From NCBI GenBank assembly GCA_033439685.1, contig JAUEDM010000005.1:372001-436000 (forward strand): a stretch of DNA of 64,000 bases, read 5' to 3'. The notes beneath the pieces were generated by a model, which saw nothing but the letters and a program-made list of their open reading frames with translations, searched no databases and was not told the DNA's origin. Of this stretch, positions 52,597 through 64,000 are shown in pieces. Source of the stretch: Apodospora peruviana. Lineage: Eukaryota > Ascomycota > Sordariomycetes > Sordariales > Lasiosphaeriaceae. Numbering within the stretch: the first letter of the stretch is position 1; the number at the start of each line of letters is the position of its first letter. Both the position numbers and the translations under genes were made by a program.

Positions 52597-55500
52597 ATGG
52601 GCATCGAGGTCTCAGAGCCTGTCGTAGATGGCCAAATGAACGGTCACACAAACGGTCATCCCATCAACCGTCATCCGGAGGATGTCTTTGTCGACGACAG
52701 GCCGTCATCAAACCTGAATGGTACCAATGGAATGGCGGCGGCCAGTAATGGTGTGGCCAGTGGGACAGCATCGAGCAATCCTCGTCCCACCAACCCCATT
52801 ACGCCCATAGCCATCATCGGCATGGCATGCCGTCTCTCAGGCGATGTGAGCAGTGCGGAGGAGCTATGGCAGCTGTGCTCGCGGGCACGCAGCGGGTGGT
52901 CACCCATCCCGAAGGACAGATGGAGCCAGCAGGGCTACTATCATCCCAACGCGTCCAGGACTGGCACCTACAACGCCGAGGGTGGCCACTTTATCCAGGA
53001 GGACGTCGGTCTTTTCGACGCCCCATTTTTCAACATCTCCGCCACAGAGGCCAGGTCCATCGACCCGCAGCAGCGGCTTCTGCTCGAGTGCACGTATGAA
53101 GCTCTGGAAAACGCAGGCGTGCCCAAGGAGACGGTTGTGGGCAAGAACGTAGGTGTGTTCGTTGGAGGATCTTTCTCAGACTACAGCTTGTTCTGTCTTC
53201 GAGACGCGGATACGGTGCCGGCATACGAAGCTACCGGCACGGCACAGTCCGTCCTGTCAAATCGGCTGTCATACTATTTTGATCTCAAGGGGCCGAGTGT
53301 CACGGTCGACACGGCCTGCTCGTCCACGCTGTCTGCTCTGCATCTCGCATGCCAGAGCCTGAGGTCGGGGGAGTCCAGCCAGGCGATTGTAGGTGGCAGT
53401 CACTTGAACTTGGTGCCCGAGATCTTCATTTCCATGTCAAACTCCAGGTATGCTCCTATCTCGGCATCAGCTCGTTTCTCACAGACATTAACTTACCAAA
53501 CAGACTCCTCTCAAAATCCGGCAAATGCTTCTCGTTCGATGATCGAGCAGAAGGTTTCGGGCGTGGCGAAGGTCTCGGCTGCATTGTCCTCAAGAACCTG
53601 GACGACGCCATCCGAGACGGAGACCGCATTCGCGCCGTGATCCGCAGCACCGGAATGAATCAGGACGGCAGAACTCAGGGCATCTCCATGCCAAACGGAG
53701 CCGCACAAGCTGAGCTTATTCGGTCTGTGTACGAATCCGCCGGGCTGGATGTCAACGACACCGGCTACGTCGAAGCCCACGGCACAGGCACAAAAGTCGG
53801 AGACCCTATAGAAGCTGCAGCGCTACACTCAGTGTTCGGTCCCGGCCGCTCACCAAAGGACCCCCTTTATATAGGCTCAGTCAAATCCAACGTCGGCCAC
53901 GCTGAAGGTTCAAGCGGCATCGTCGCCGTCATCAAGACCGCCCTGATGCTTGAGAAGGGCTTCATCCTGCCCAACACCAACTACAAACGGCCGAACGACG
54001 CGATTCCGCTCGCCGAGTGGAACATGAAGGTGCCCAAAACGCAGATCCCGTGGCCGCGGAAGAAGCGCTTTGCAAGCATTAACAACTTCGGCTTCGGCGG
54101 AACCAACTGCCACGTTGTGCTTGAGGGCCCGCCCAAGCCGTCCAAGGCGGATCGCTCCAACATGCAAAAGACCAATGGAGCGACTAACCAGCTCCTTAAC
54201 GGCATGCAGATGGACACGCTGCCGGTAAACAAGCTTGGGATTGCCAGCCACAAGATCAGGTTCCTGTTTGTGCTCTCGGCCAACAGCGAGAAATCGGTCA
54301 AGGCGCAGATGCAGGGCCTCCAGATGTACCTCGAACAGCGGCCGGAAACGCTCGAGCTTTCCGTCATGGGCAAGCTGGCGTATACGCTTTGCCAGCGTCG
54401 GTCGCTGCTCACGTGGAAGGTGGCCGTATCTGCCACGACCTCGTCGGAGTTGATCTCCAAGCTATCGAACCCAGATCTGCGCCCGGTTTCGGCTTTTGAT
54501 GCGCCCCGGGTTTCCTTCGTTTTCACCGGGCAAGGTGCGCAGTGGTATGGGATGGGTCGCGAACTGCTAAGGACCTATCCAGTGTTTGCTTCTGCCATCG
54601 AGATGGCGGACGAATATCTGCGGAGCCTCGGGGCAGAGTGGTCTCTCACCGCCGAGCTCCTAAAGGATGCGGATTACTCTCTCGTCGACCAGCCGTACAT
54701 TAGCCAGCCCGCCTGCACCGCCATCCAGATCGCCTTAGTGCGTCTGCTCTCGTCGTGGGGCATCCATCCGGCAGCTGTGGTCGGCCATTCCAGCGGCGAG
54801 ATCGCGGCTGCATTTGCTGCCGGTGTCTTGTCGCTAAAGGCTTGCATGAAAATTGCATACCATCGTGGTCTCGCCGCGGTTGAGTTTAAGAAGAAGTATG
54901 CTGACCTCACCGGCTCGATGATGGCCGTGGGAGCCAGCCCAGAGGACGTGGAGCCGTTGCTCAAAACCCTCAAGTCAGGACGAGCGGTCGTTGCGTGCAT
55001 CAACAGCCCGTCTAGCATCACCATCTCCGGCGACGAGGCAGCGATCACGGAGCTCCAGCCCTTGGTGGAAGAGAAGGGGTTCTTTAACCGGAAACTCCGC
55101 GTCGGTATGGCCTACCACTCACATCACATGGAGCTCATGGCGGATGATTATCTGGCGTCGATGAAGGACATTCAGCCTCGCAAGTCCTCAGGCTCCGTGA
55201 GATTCTTTTCCTCGGTGACAGGTCTAGAGCTGGACACACCCGAGCTGGGCGCCTCGTACTGGGTCAAGAACCTCGTCAGCCCCGTCCAGTTCACCCAAGC
55301 GCTCCGTAGCATGTGCCTGGCGCTCAACGAGGCCATCAAGATCTCCTCTCAGCAATCAAACAGCATTCTCGTCGAGATCGGCCCCCACGGCGCCCTCGAG
55401 GGCCCTGTCAAGCAAACGCTGAAAGCCGCTGGCGCGGCCCTCAGCAGCGTTGAGTATGCGCCGACCCTAATCCGAAACAAGAATGCCGTCGAAGCGATGC

Positions 55501-58500
55501 ATCAGCTTGGCGCGACTCTCTGCACTCGGGGCCAGCGTCTCGACTTCGAGACCGTCAACTTCCCACGCTCGCGCGACAAGACCATGGGCCTGCTGACAGA
55601 CCTTCCGCGCTATCCGTGGCAGCACACAACACGGTACTGGCACCAGAGCCGTATCGGCGACAATCACCGCTTCATCCGCCAGTTCCCGCGCAACGACATC
55701 CTCGGTGCGCTCGCCGACGACTCCAACGACCTCGAGCCGCGGTGGCGCAACGTGATCCGGCTCGAGGACATGCCTTGGCTGCGCGACCACCAGATCCAGT
55801 CTAACATCGTTTTTCCGATGGCCGGGTACGTGACCATGGCGATGGAGGCAGCCTTCCAGCGCGCGACGCAGCGCAACGTCAAATTCGACCGGTACGAATT
55901 CCGCGAAATCTCGGCCAATCGCGCGCTGCTCATCAAGGAGGCGACCGAGGTCGAGACCATGATCACGCTGCGGCCGTACAACGAGGGTACTAAGAAGTCA
56001 ACAGACGCGTGGGACGAGTTCCGTATATTTGCGTGGGCGGCGGACCAGGGCTGGGTGGAGCACTGCCGCGGTCTGGTCGGCGTCCAGAAGGACAAGAGCA
56101 GCAGCGTCAACGCCGTCGACGGCCAGCGGCAGATTGACGCGCGCAAGGAGTTCCTGAAAACCCAGACTGCCATGATGGAGGAGAAGTGCAACGAGGTCGT
56201 CGACATTGACAGGCTTGCGGCCAACCTCAAGAACCTAGGCGTGTATTACGGTCCTGCTTTCCAGAGCTTCGTTGAGTGCCGGACGGTCGAACAGCTGGCC
56301 GTCGCCGAGGTTGAGCTGGCGGACACGGCGGCGACGATGCCACAGGGCTTTGAACCAGAACTCATCGTGCACCCGGCGCATCTGGATCTTATCATTCAGA
56401 TCCTGTGGCCGCTGCTCGGCGCGGGCAGGGCCGGGTGGGACAAGATCTACATGCCGTCGGGCTTCAAGAGGCTGAGCATCTCGCCCAAGATGGCCAAGGT
56501 GCCGGGTAGCCGGCTTCGCGTGTACGGGTCGTCTCCTCCAATCTCGCCTATGGTGGTCAAGCCTGTCGAGCTCAATGTGTTTGCTATGCAGGAGTCAGAT
56601 CCTGACGACGCGTGCGTGGTCCTGGAAGGGTACACTATTACGCCGGTCGCCCACGACACGAGCAACTTCCACGGCAGCAACGCCGTGCGGGACCTGTGCT
56701 TCAAGTTAGACTGGGAACCAATACATCTAGATTCGGTTACGGCGCCTGCTCTCAGCGAGACTGACATCGTCATCATTAGCTCTGAGAGCTGGCCACTTGT
56801 GTCAGGACTTCAGCGGTCGTTGGAAGAGCTAACCGGCAAGACGCCTCTGGTCGTACCCCTGAAGCAAGTGCAGCGCGAAGAAAAGGTCTACATCATGCTC
56901 GAAGAACTTACCCACTCGCTGCTCGACCACATCAGCCCTGAAGACTTCGCACTTATCCAGAAACTCTGCGCAAAGGCCAAGGGCATCCTCTGGGCCGTGC
57001 AGGGCGCCTATCAGGACAGCGACTCGCCCACCGGAAACATGGCCGTCGGACTCGCCAGAACCATCCGCGCCGAAACCGCGCTCAAGTTCGCCACTATCGA
57101 CCTCGACCAGCACCATAAGGCCGAATATGCAAAATCCATCGACGCCATTATCTCCGTCGTCAACTCATTGTCCTCGGCCGACTCCACGAGCTCCACCAGC
57201 ATGGAATACATGCTACGCTCTGGCGCACTGTACATCCCGCGCGTGATCAAGGACGACGAGATGAACAAGTTTGTTCACCAGCAGCAGCTCCGCGCCGGCT
57301 CATCATCCGAGCCCGAGCCACAGCCTTTCGGTCAAAAAGGCCGCCCCCTGAAGATGGCCATCAGTAGCCCCGGCCTGCTGGACACGCTCCATTTCATTGA
57401 CGACTACACCCTCTCTTCTGCCCTGCCGGCAGAGTACATCGAGATCGAAGTCAAGGCAGTTGGGCTGAACTTCAAGGACGTGATGATTGCCATGGGCCAC
57501 CTCGCCAACGAGCACATCGGGATCGAGTGCAGCGGCGTCGTCACACAAGTCGGCAACGCCGTGCCAGAGCTGAAAGTAGGCGATCGTGTGTGTGCCATCG
57601 CAGAAGGGTCCTTCGCGAGCCGTATCCGCTGCCGCGCGACCAGCGCGCACCGCCTGCCTGACTCTCTATCATTCGAAGCGGCCTGCACGCTCCCGGTCGT
57701 CTGGAGCACCGCCTTATACTCGCTTTCCTACGTCGCGCGGCTCGAGAAGGGCGAATCAGTGCTCATTCACGCCGCGGCGGGCGGCGTCGGGCAGGCAGCC
57801 ATCATCCTGGCGCAAATGCTCGGCGCGGACAAGATTTTTTTGACGGTCGGCAGCGCGGACAAGAAGCAATACCTCATGGACACCTACGGCATCCCAGAAA
57901 CCCAGATATTCTACAGCCGCGACACCTCGTTCGCGCAACAGATCCAGGCTGCCACCAATGGGCTCGGCGTCGATGTAATTCTTAACTCGCTGGCGGGTGA
58001 CTCGCTGTTGGCCAGCTGGACGCAGTGCCTCGCGCCGTTCGGACGCTTCGTCGAGATCGGCAAGCGCGACATCGTCAACAACACGCGCCTCGAGATGGCG
58101 CCGTTGGCCAAGAATGTGACCTTCAGCTCGGTCGATTTGGTTGTCGTGCTGGCGGAGAGACCCAAGATGATGCAGAGGATCCTGCGGGATGTGTTCGATT
58201 TGTATGGAAAAGGGACGGTGAGGCCAATCACGCCGCTGTCGACGTACGCAATCTCGGACGTCGAGACGGCTTTCCGCTCGCTCCAGAGCGGGAAGAACCT
58301 CGGCAAGATTGCGATCACGCTTGAGGAGGAGGATATAGTGAAGGCGGTGCCGCCAAAGATGGCGGATACTTTGTTTAGGGACGATGCGACGTATGTTATT
58401 GTTGGTGGTACCGGTGGGCTGGGGAGGAGTATGACGCGCTGGATGGCAACGAAGGGCGCGAAGCATGTTGTTCTCGCCTCGCGGTCGGCAGGAAGAGTGT

Positions 58501-59570
58501 CGGATAGTGTGAAGAGTCTAATTAGCGATCTTGCTGCTGATGGGACCGAGGTCGTGGTTTCTCAGTGCGATGTGGCCAAGGAGGAGGATGTCAAGAGGTT
58601 GGTGGCAGAGATATCGTCGAGGATGCCGCCCATCCGCGGCGTGATCCATAGCGCTATGGTGCTCAACGTAGGTTCTTGATCTCGGTTTGATATGAAAGTA
58701 TAGTGTTTGCTGACAACCCCCTAGGACATCCTGTTCGAAAAGATGAGCTTCGACAACTACGATAACGTCGTCCAACCCAAGGTGGCCGGCGCATGGAACC
58801 TACACAAGACCTTGGCAAACCACCAGCTTGACTTCTTCATCATGCTCTCCTCCGCGGCCGGGATCGTCGGCAACCGGGGCCAGGCTGCCTACTCAGCCGC
58901 TAACACGTTCATGAACGCCTTCGCGCAGTATCGTGTCCGGCGCGGTCTTCCCGCGACCGCAATTGATTTAGCTGCCGTGACCGACGTCGGCTATCTCGCC
59001 GAAAATGACGCCAAGAAGGACCTGGTCATGGGCTCGATGGGCTTGGGTAGTGAGGGCGTGAACGAGGCCGAGCTGCACGCGCTAATCGCCGCGGTCGTGA
59101 GCCGCAGGATGAAATCGAACCACTGCATCACGGGTCTGGACATTCCTCCCGGGTCGCCGACGCCCGAGTGGATGCTCGAGCCGAAGTTCGCGCCTATTCG
59201 GCCACAGGTCGATGCGGCAGCCAAGATTACGACCAAGCTCTCGCTCAGGCAGTCGCTCAAGCAGGCGGATAGTATCGAGGAGGCGGAGGCGCTGGTGTAC
59301 GCAGGGCTTGTGGACAAGGTATCTGCCATCCTGGCGATTCCGAAGGATGATATTGATGGACGGCAACCGATCGCGGCTTACGGGCTCGACTCGCTTGTTG
59401 CTGTTGAGATTCGGAATTGGGTTACGAGGCAGACGGATGTTAGTTTGCAGGTGCTGGAGTTGCTGTCGAGCGGGTCGTTGATTGCGTTGTCGGCGCTGAT
59501 TGTAAAGAAGTCGGCGCTGGTTGACCCCAAGTTGTTTGGGGAGGGTGCGGAGGGCGATTCGAGTGCTTAA
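52597..59570 (+). CDS. Highly reducing polyketide synthase (KS-AT-DH-ER-KR-ACP)
   Basis: A cytosolic iterative type I PKS. Three exons (52597-53447, 53504-58667, 58725-59570) give 2286 residues. KS: DTACSS (Cys near 241), HGTGT (about 376), SNVGHAEG (about 412). AT: FTGQGAQW and GHSSGE (about 710). DH: WLRDHQIQSNIVFP (His about 1044) and HPAHLDLIIQ (Asp about 1242). ER: AVGLNFKDVMIAMG and HAAAGGVGQAA (about 1706). KR: VGGTGGLGRS (about 1915), with LSSAAG and YSAAN in exon 3. ACP: GLDSL (Ser about 2228). The C-methyltransferase domain that HR-PKSs usually carry between DH and ER is missing: the DH tail runs through VRDLCFKLDWEPI straight into the structural KR half. No thioesterase follows the ACP. 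All visible catalytic residues are present, so the enzyme should make a fully reduced or variably reduced, non-C-methylated chain. Chain length is not predictable. Confidence 0.97.
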
Positions 59571-61352
59571 GCGAACATTGGATTGACGGTGCTAGTTTTT
59601 GTTCCTAGACTCCTGGTGTTTTTGGCCGTCAATCGCAGGTCCATTTTCTTTCTTCTGACCAAGACCGCAAACTAACCACGAAAATCCCCGAAAATCGACC
59701 TCGACAAAAGTCCAATCACAGAACTACTAATTCGTAATCCGTACATCCTCCTCCAACGTGATATTAGTCCGAGCACGACCGCCAATATCGTCGTACCGAT
59801 GTTCGCAATTGCACCAACTTGACTGTATTCACATTCAAGATACCTATATCTATAGAAGAAAGGCGATTGCGCGTTGTCATGTTGCGGTGTGGGTGCGGAA
59901 AAGAGCTGGACTCAGTGCAGCGACATTGGCAGGAATATCAAAAATCCGACGGGAGGGCAGGTCGGCTTCCCAACGAGAGACGATCAGTGCCAAGGCGTGA
60001 AGCTTTCCCTTCTTGTCCCGACTGTCGTGCTATTGATAATGGTGGTATTTGCCAACTGCTAACGGATGGGAAATTTGCAATATTCATGCTGCCAACGGAA
60101 AGAAAAACAGCGGGCCTTTGCATTTCAGCATAGATCAATATTGTGCGCGTAACGTGGTGGCCGCAGAGCTTTCCCGATTCTGTCGACCGGGCGAGGCGGC
60201 CGCCACAACTTGACCGCCAAAGCCCAAAAGGTCTCGTGGTTGTGCTGAGCCACAGCTTGTTGACTTGTTCAGCCAATGATAGTGCGACACAGCGCAGCTC
60301 TCCGCTGCCACCCGCCAACTGAACCTCTTGCTACAGTTTGGCCCTCGAGTGTCTTCAAGTTGGCCCGTGGCTGAGGCGCAAGCACAGAATTTGCATTCAT
60401 TCGTTGTCTCAAACTTGTCTGCTGAAGAGAACTCGGAATCATCCGAGACTTTCACGCACGTCCCCGCTTTTTCTCGTTGATCCCATACAGGCACCTACCC
60501 CTGTCGACGCTGACTTCACCAGGGTTTGTCGTTGGGCTGGAGTTCTTTGCGGGGTGCATCCTGAAGTTCAATGGGCGCGGAATCACTGACCTCAGGATGA
60601 GCTAAACGAACCGAGCCTCATCACTCTTATTAGGCGTGCTTTGCGCAACGACTATCGATCGTATTGTGGCTATGGCCCGTAGCATCAAGAATGCGTGATG
60701 AGGTTCTGTCGACCGAAGAAAGAAAAAGCTTGCGCAGTGAGAACGCTAAAGAATAAAATGCTTATTGGTTTCGGGTGGGCCGGAGCAAACCACACAGAGG
60801 ACCCTTGAAAATCCAGACCTCTGCCCCTGTCGATTCGGCACCCAGGTGCACCAGCTGAATGCGCTAATCTCAATGTTGTCTGAGGGAAACTCTTGGCGGT
60901 CCTCTGTCTGCCAATCACAGGACGCCCCAGGACGCCGTGATTGCTCCCCGGGAGAGAGCTGAGCCGCTAGCATGCGCGGTGGTACCCAAACGCCCAGAAA
61001 GGCTTGAAGGCCTCTCGACGACTGGCTGTATTTTTCTCTTCTTCATGCATTCTTTGGCGGTGGCTTGGAAAAGCCATCGGCCGTGAGCGACGCGTGATGG
61101 AGGACAACGAAAAGAGGAATGGAGGTTGCAAAACCCACCCGCGATCGATGAGGCTCGGCCTAGGCTCGATCGACCAAGCTGGGCGTCTGTCTTTGCATGG
61201 ATCGATATATAAAATCACGGCGTCGTCGTCCTACCGTTGCTGGCGTTCTTCATTCACATCGCCAGTCTCTTTTCCTATTTTTCTTGTTCAGCGTCTGTTT
61301 CTGTTGTTCCTTCCTCTGAGCAAACTCCTGGCTGTTTAGGGTCTACAACACC
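59571..61352. other. Intergenic stretch; probable right border of the PKS locus
   Basis: 1.8 kb without a recognisable gene. The final part contains the aspartic protease promoter: GATATATAAAATC at 61204-61216, followed by a C/T-rich leader. Confidence 0.5.
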
Positions 61353-62961
61353 ATGTTGCCGCTTCTCCTCTCGTCGGTGACGCTCTTGTCGGCGCCGGCC
61401 CTCGCGGCCGTGGCCGCCCGGGGCGAAGGCTTCATTCACGCCCCCGTCAAGGCCACCCGCGGCACCCCGAAGCTCCTCAGACGACAGGCCGAGGAGGCGA
61501 CGACCAACCACAAAGCCGGAACAATGTACACGCTCGACATCGATCTCGGCACGCCCCCGCAGACCATCACCGTCATCCTCGACACCGGCTCGCCCGACCT
61601 CTGGGTCAACCCGACGTGCGAGACCTCGGGTGAGCCAGAATACTGTGCCCAATTCGCCCAGTTCGACTACACCACCAGCTCCACCATCGCCGACACCGGC
61701 TATGCCGACATTCTTTCGTACGGCAAGGGCAACGTCACCATCGAGTATGTCACCGACATGGTGACGATAGGATGTGAGTCCACCTTCAAGTCCCAACACA
61801 TCCCTCCCAGTTCAGTTCACTGACAGCGTCTCGTCAACAGCCGCCCAGATCACAGACCAAATATTCGGCGTCAACTTCGAGTCCTACGACATTCCCATGG
61901 GCATTCTCGGCCTATCGCCCGCCGTCAACCCCGCCGGCGGCGACTACCCCTTCGTGCTCGACAACATGGCCTCGCAGGGCCTGATCAACAGCCGCGCCTT
62001 CTCGCTCGACCTGCGCGGCGTCGACTCTCCCGATGGCGCCATCATCTTTGGCGGCATCGACACCGGCAAGTTCATCGGCAACCTCGAGGCGCTGCCCATC
62101 CTCGACCCCTCCCAGACCCCAAGCGGCGCGGACCGCTACTGGGTTGCGCTGACCGGCCTTGGCGTCACCCTCCCCGACGGCACCTCCCAAACGTCTGAGG
62201 AGATCGCCGTGCCCGTGTTCCTCGACTCCGGCGGTACGCTCAGCCGCCTGCCGACGCCCATCTTCCAGGCCATCGGCGACGTCTTCCCCGGCGCGCAGTT
62301 CGACCCCGATTCCGGTTTCTATGTTGTCGACTGCTCCGTGGCCAACCAGCCTGGCTCGCTCGACTTTGTCTTCAATTCGAAGGTGATCAGCGTCGCCTGG
62401 GCCGACTTCATCTGGGAGCTCCAGGAGGGCGTGTGCGTGGTGGGTGTGCTGCCCGGGGATGACGAGCCCGTGTTTGGTGACTCGTTCCTCCGCGCCGCGT
62501 ACGTGGTCTACGACCAGGATAACCGCAGCCTGCACATTGCGCAGGCGGCCAACTGCGGCACCAATGTCGTTGCGATCGGCGCTAGCGGTGTTCCTGCTGA
62601 TCTTGTTGGGGATTGCACGGGCGTGGAGGCGCCGACGCCGACTGCTGGCGCCGGTGGCGGGCTGGATGTCACGCAGACCCGCGCGCCGACAAACACCATC
62701 ACGGGTGCGAGCCCGGCTCTCACCACGCTGGGCTTTGGCGGACCGGGGCCCGCCGCCACTGGTGGAAGGAAGTCGACCACCGTCGGTGGACTTGGACCAG
62801 CTCCTACTGGCACGAGCAACGGCGGCAATGGTGGCAATGGCGGCAATGGCGGCAACGGCGGGAATGGAGACAAGAAGAATGGTGCTGTTGCTGGCGTGTC
62901 GGTTGGTTCTGGTGCCATGGTCGCGCTGGCAGCTGTGAATGTGGCTGCCTGGCTGCTGTGA
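61353..62961 (+). CDS. Yapsin-like GPI-anchored aspartic protease
   Basis: Two exons, 61353-61773 and 61841-62961, give 513 residues. A signal peptide (LLLSSVTLLSAPALAAVAA) is followed by a propeptide ending near KLLRRQ, a likely dibasic processing site. The first catalytic motif is VILDTGSPDLWV, the second is VFLDSGGTLSRLP. YTLDIDLGTPPQTITV opens the N-lobe. After the catalytic domain comes a Pro/Thr/Gly-rich stalk with repeated NGG units, then a hydrophobic C-terminus (SGAMVALAAVNVAAWLL) that fits a GPI-anchor signal. Such proteases sit at the plasma membrane or cell wall and process wall or secreted proteins. Not obviously part of the metabolite locus. Confidence 0.92.
62820..62865 (+). 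repeat. GGCAATGGC-type tandem repeat coding (NGG)n
   Basis: About five degenerate 9-bp units in the protease stalk region encode Asn-Gly-Gly repeats, typical of variable-length cell-wall protein linkers. Confidence 0.75.
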
Positions 62962-64000
62962 TCGAGACGTTCGTGTTCGTTTGACGACGTGTGCGGGTAA
63001 TGTTAATGTCTACGGACTGGTGTTGTTCAAGTTGGCAAGCTCTCTCGTTTTGCATTTGGCATTTTTTGGCGTTTGGCAGTTGTATCTAACGATGCCGGAT
63101 TGGGTATATGCAAGCATGCACTTTATACACACAGATATGAACAATTTAAATATAGAACAAATTGACATAAGCTTTGAGCCTTTGTACGTGTTAAGCCTCC
63201 ATTTACCGGGACCATTCTCGTCTAACGGCCTGTGCCTTGCATGCCATGTGGCCTCCCGAAATGACGCAGCAGATTGTGTGATAGATAACTTTTACTACGG
63301 CAGTCTGCATGGGAATGTCTCGTCGAGCCAGTTATCGAGCCCTCAGTTCACTGCCGAGACTGAAGACAGAGGGATGCTGTCGTCGTACAAATGTCCTGGT
63401 AGTATGAGAGAGGGGCCATGTGCCATGGCAGTGCTCGGGACAAACACCGTCGGCAGCAGTGGAGGTACTTCCGCACCATTCTTAATTTCCAGGTTCTTAT
63501 TGCCTTCTCCACCTCATGCCCAGGACAGGCTGGAACCTCCTGCAAGAAGGACTTGGACCGATAAAGACGGAGAAGTCCTCTCGCCCTGCGTTACCTCAAC
63601 TTACATTGGCAAAAGAGCCTCCCTCCTCCTGCGAATGTCCTCAATTCACCGGCCCACTCTCAAAATATCCTCGACGGAGACCAAAAGGACACCTTTAATA
63701 CCTCGGCAGCAGCACGGTCTGCACGGCCGTTCATTTATAGGCCCGCTAACAACCGTGTCCACCATACCTGCATCATGCCAAACATGCATTGGCACTAGTG
63801 CGGGGCCGCCTACTACCTTCTCCTCTTGTGACGCCTTCGTGGATGGATGTGCCAGGACGGGATGTCTCAAACCAACATCCCAGTATATGTGGGCAGTATA
63901 CTCCCCCGGGTTTTTCTGTCCGCATGCCTGGACCACCGCCCAGGCAATGGCGTACAACGACACCTTTGATGTCGATCTTAAACCGGGAGAGGTTGGTGCT
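62962..64000. other. Intergenic stretch at the right end
   Basis: The protease 3' flank is AT-rich (63000-63200). The small frames further right (for example 63646-63963, minus) show no family features. A gene entering from beyond the window cannot be excluded. Confidence 0.35.

Noticed and set aside
55770..55810. Gly-to-Ser change in the DH HxxxGxxxxP motif, suspected inactive dehydratase
   Set aside because: HxIQSxIVFP is common in fungal HR-PKS dehydratases, and the second catalytic Asp is present.
57756..58466. Long open frame on the minus strand inside the PKS
   Set aside because: Antisense shadow of the GC-rich PKS coding sequence with no family motifs; the plus strand carries conserved ER and KR motifs here.

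Overview
The window is nuclear DNA of a filamentous ascomycete (Pezizomycotina). Genes are split by short GT-AG introns of about 50-150 nt. The gene families are typical of such fungi: a HET protein, fungal cytochromes P450, a highly reducing polyketide synthase (HR-PKS), an FSH-type hydrolase, a yapsin-like protease and a fungal lectin-type propeller. Solo LTR and pseudogene remnants show C-to-T changes of the kind left by repeat-induced point mutation. No tRNA, rRNA or CRISPR is supported. All exon boundaries below were derived by hand from splice sites, reading-frame continuity and family motifs.

Region 1-29 kb is gene-poor and partly decayed. It holds a fragment of a GYF-domain protein gene (0.3-0.65 kb) and a HET-domain pseudogene (2.3-4.6 kb) followed directly by a small inverted-repeat element that looks like a MITE. 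Next come an F-box-like fragment and an intact six-exon Dal5/Tna1-type MFS transporter (6.7-9.0 kb). Beyond these are small hypothetical genes, a four-exon coiled-coil gene with poly-Ala and poly-Asp tracts (12.7-14.2 kb), a solo LTR with a 5-bp target duplication (17.4-17.6 kb) and a cyclophilin pseudogene (17.7-17.9 kb). A three-exon small gene (19.1 kb), a membrane-anchored lectin-like beta-propeller (20.1-21.9 kb) and a CHORD-like cysteine-rich protein (23.1-23.8 kb) follow. From 24 to 29 kb I see only gene scraps and short repeats.

Region 29.5-59.6 kb is dense and looks like a secondary-metabolite locus. In order it carries a six-exon P450 (-), a DUF7708/STAND-like protein (-), a large AAA ATPase (+), a BAHD-like acyltransferase (-), an intronless P450 (+), an UNC93-like transporter (-), an FSH1/LovG-like serine hydrolase (-), a Caps_synth-type glycosyltransferase (+), a LaeA-type methyltransferase (+), a beta-lactamase/LovD-like serine transferase or esterase (-) and a 2286-residue HR-PKS (KS-AT-DH-ER-KR-ACP) without C-methyltransferase or thioesterase domains (+). 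By inference, the PKS builds a reduced chain, the LovG-like hydrolase releases it, the P450s oxidise it, and the methyltransferase, acyltransferase(s) and glycosyltransferase decorate it before export. The product would be a glycosylated, acylated reduced polyketide; I do not recognise the pathway as a described one. No pathway-specific transcription factor is visible. The AAA and STAND-like genes probably do not belong to the pathway, so the left border is uncertain.

Region 59.6-64 kb holds a GPI-type yapsin-like aspartic protease (61.4-63.0 kb) and otherwise non-coding sequence.
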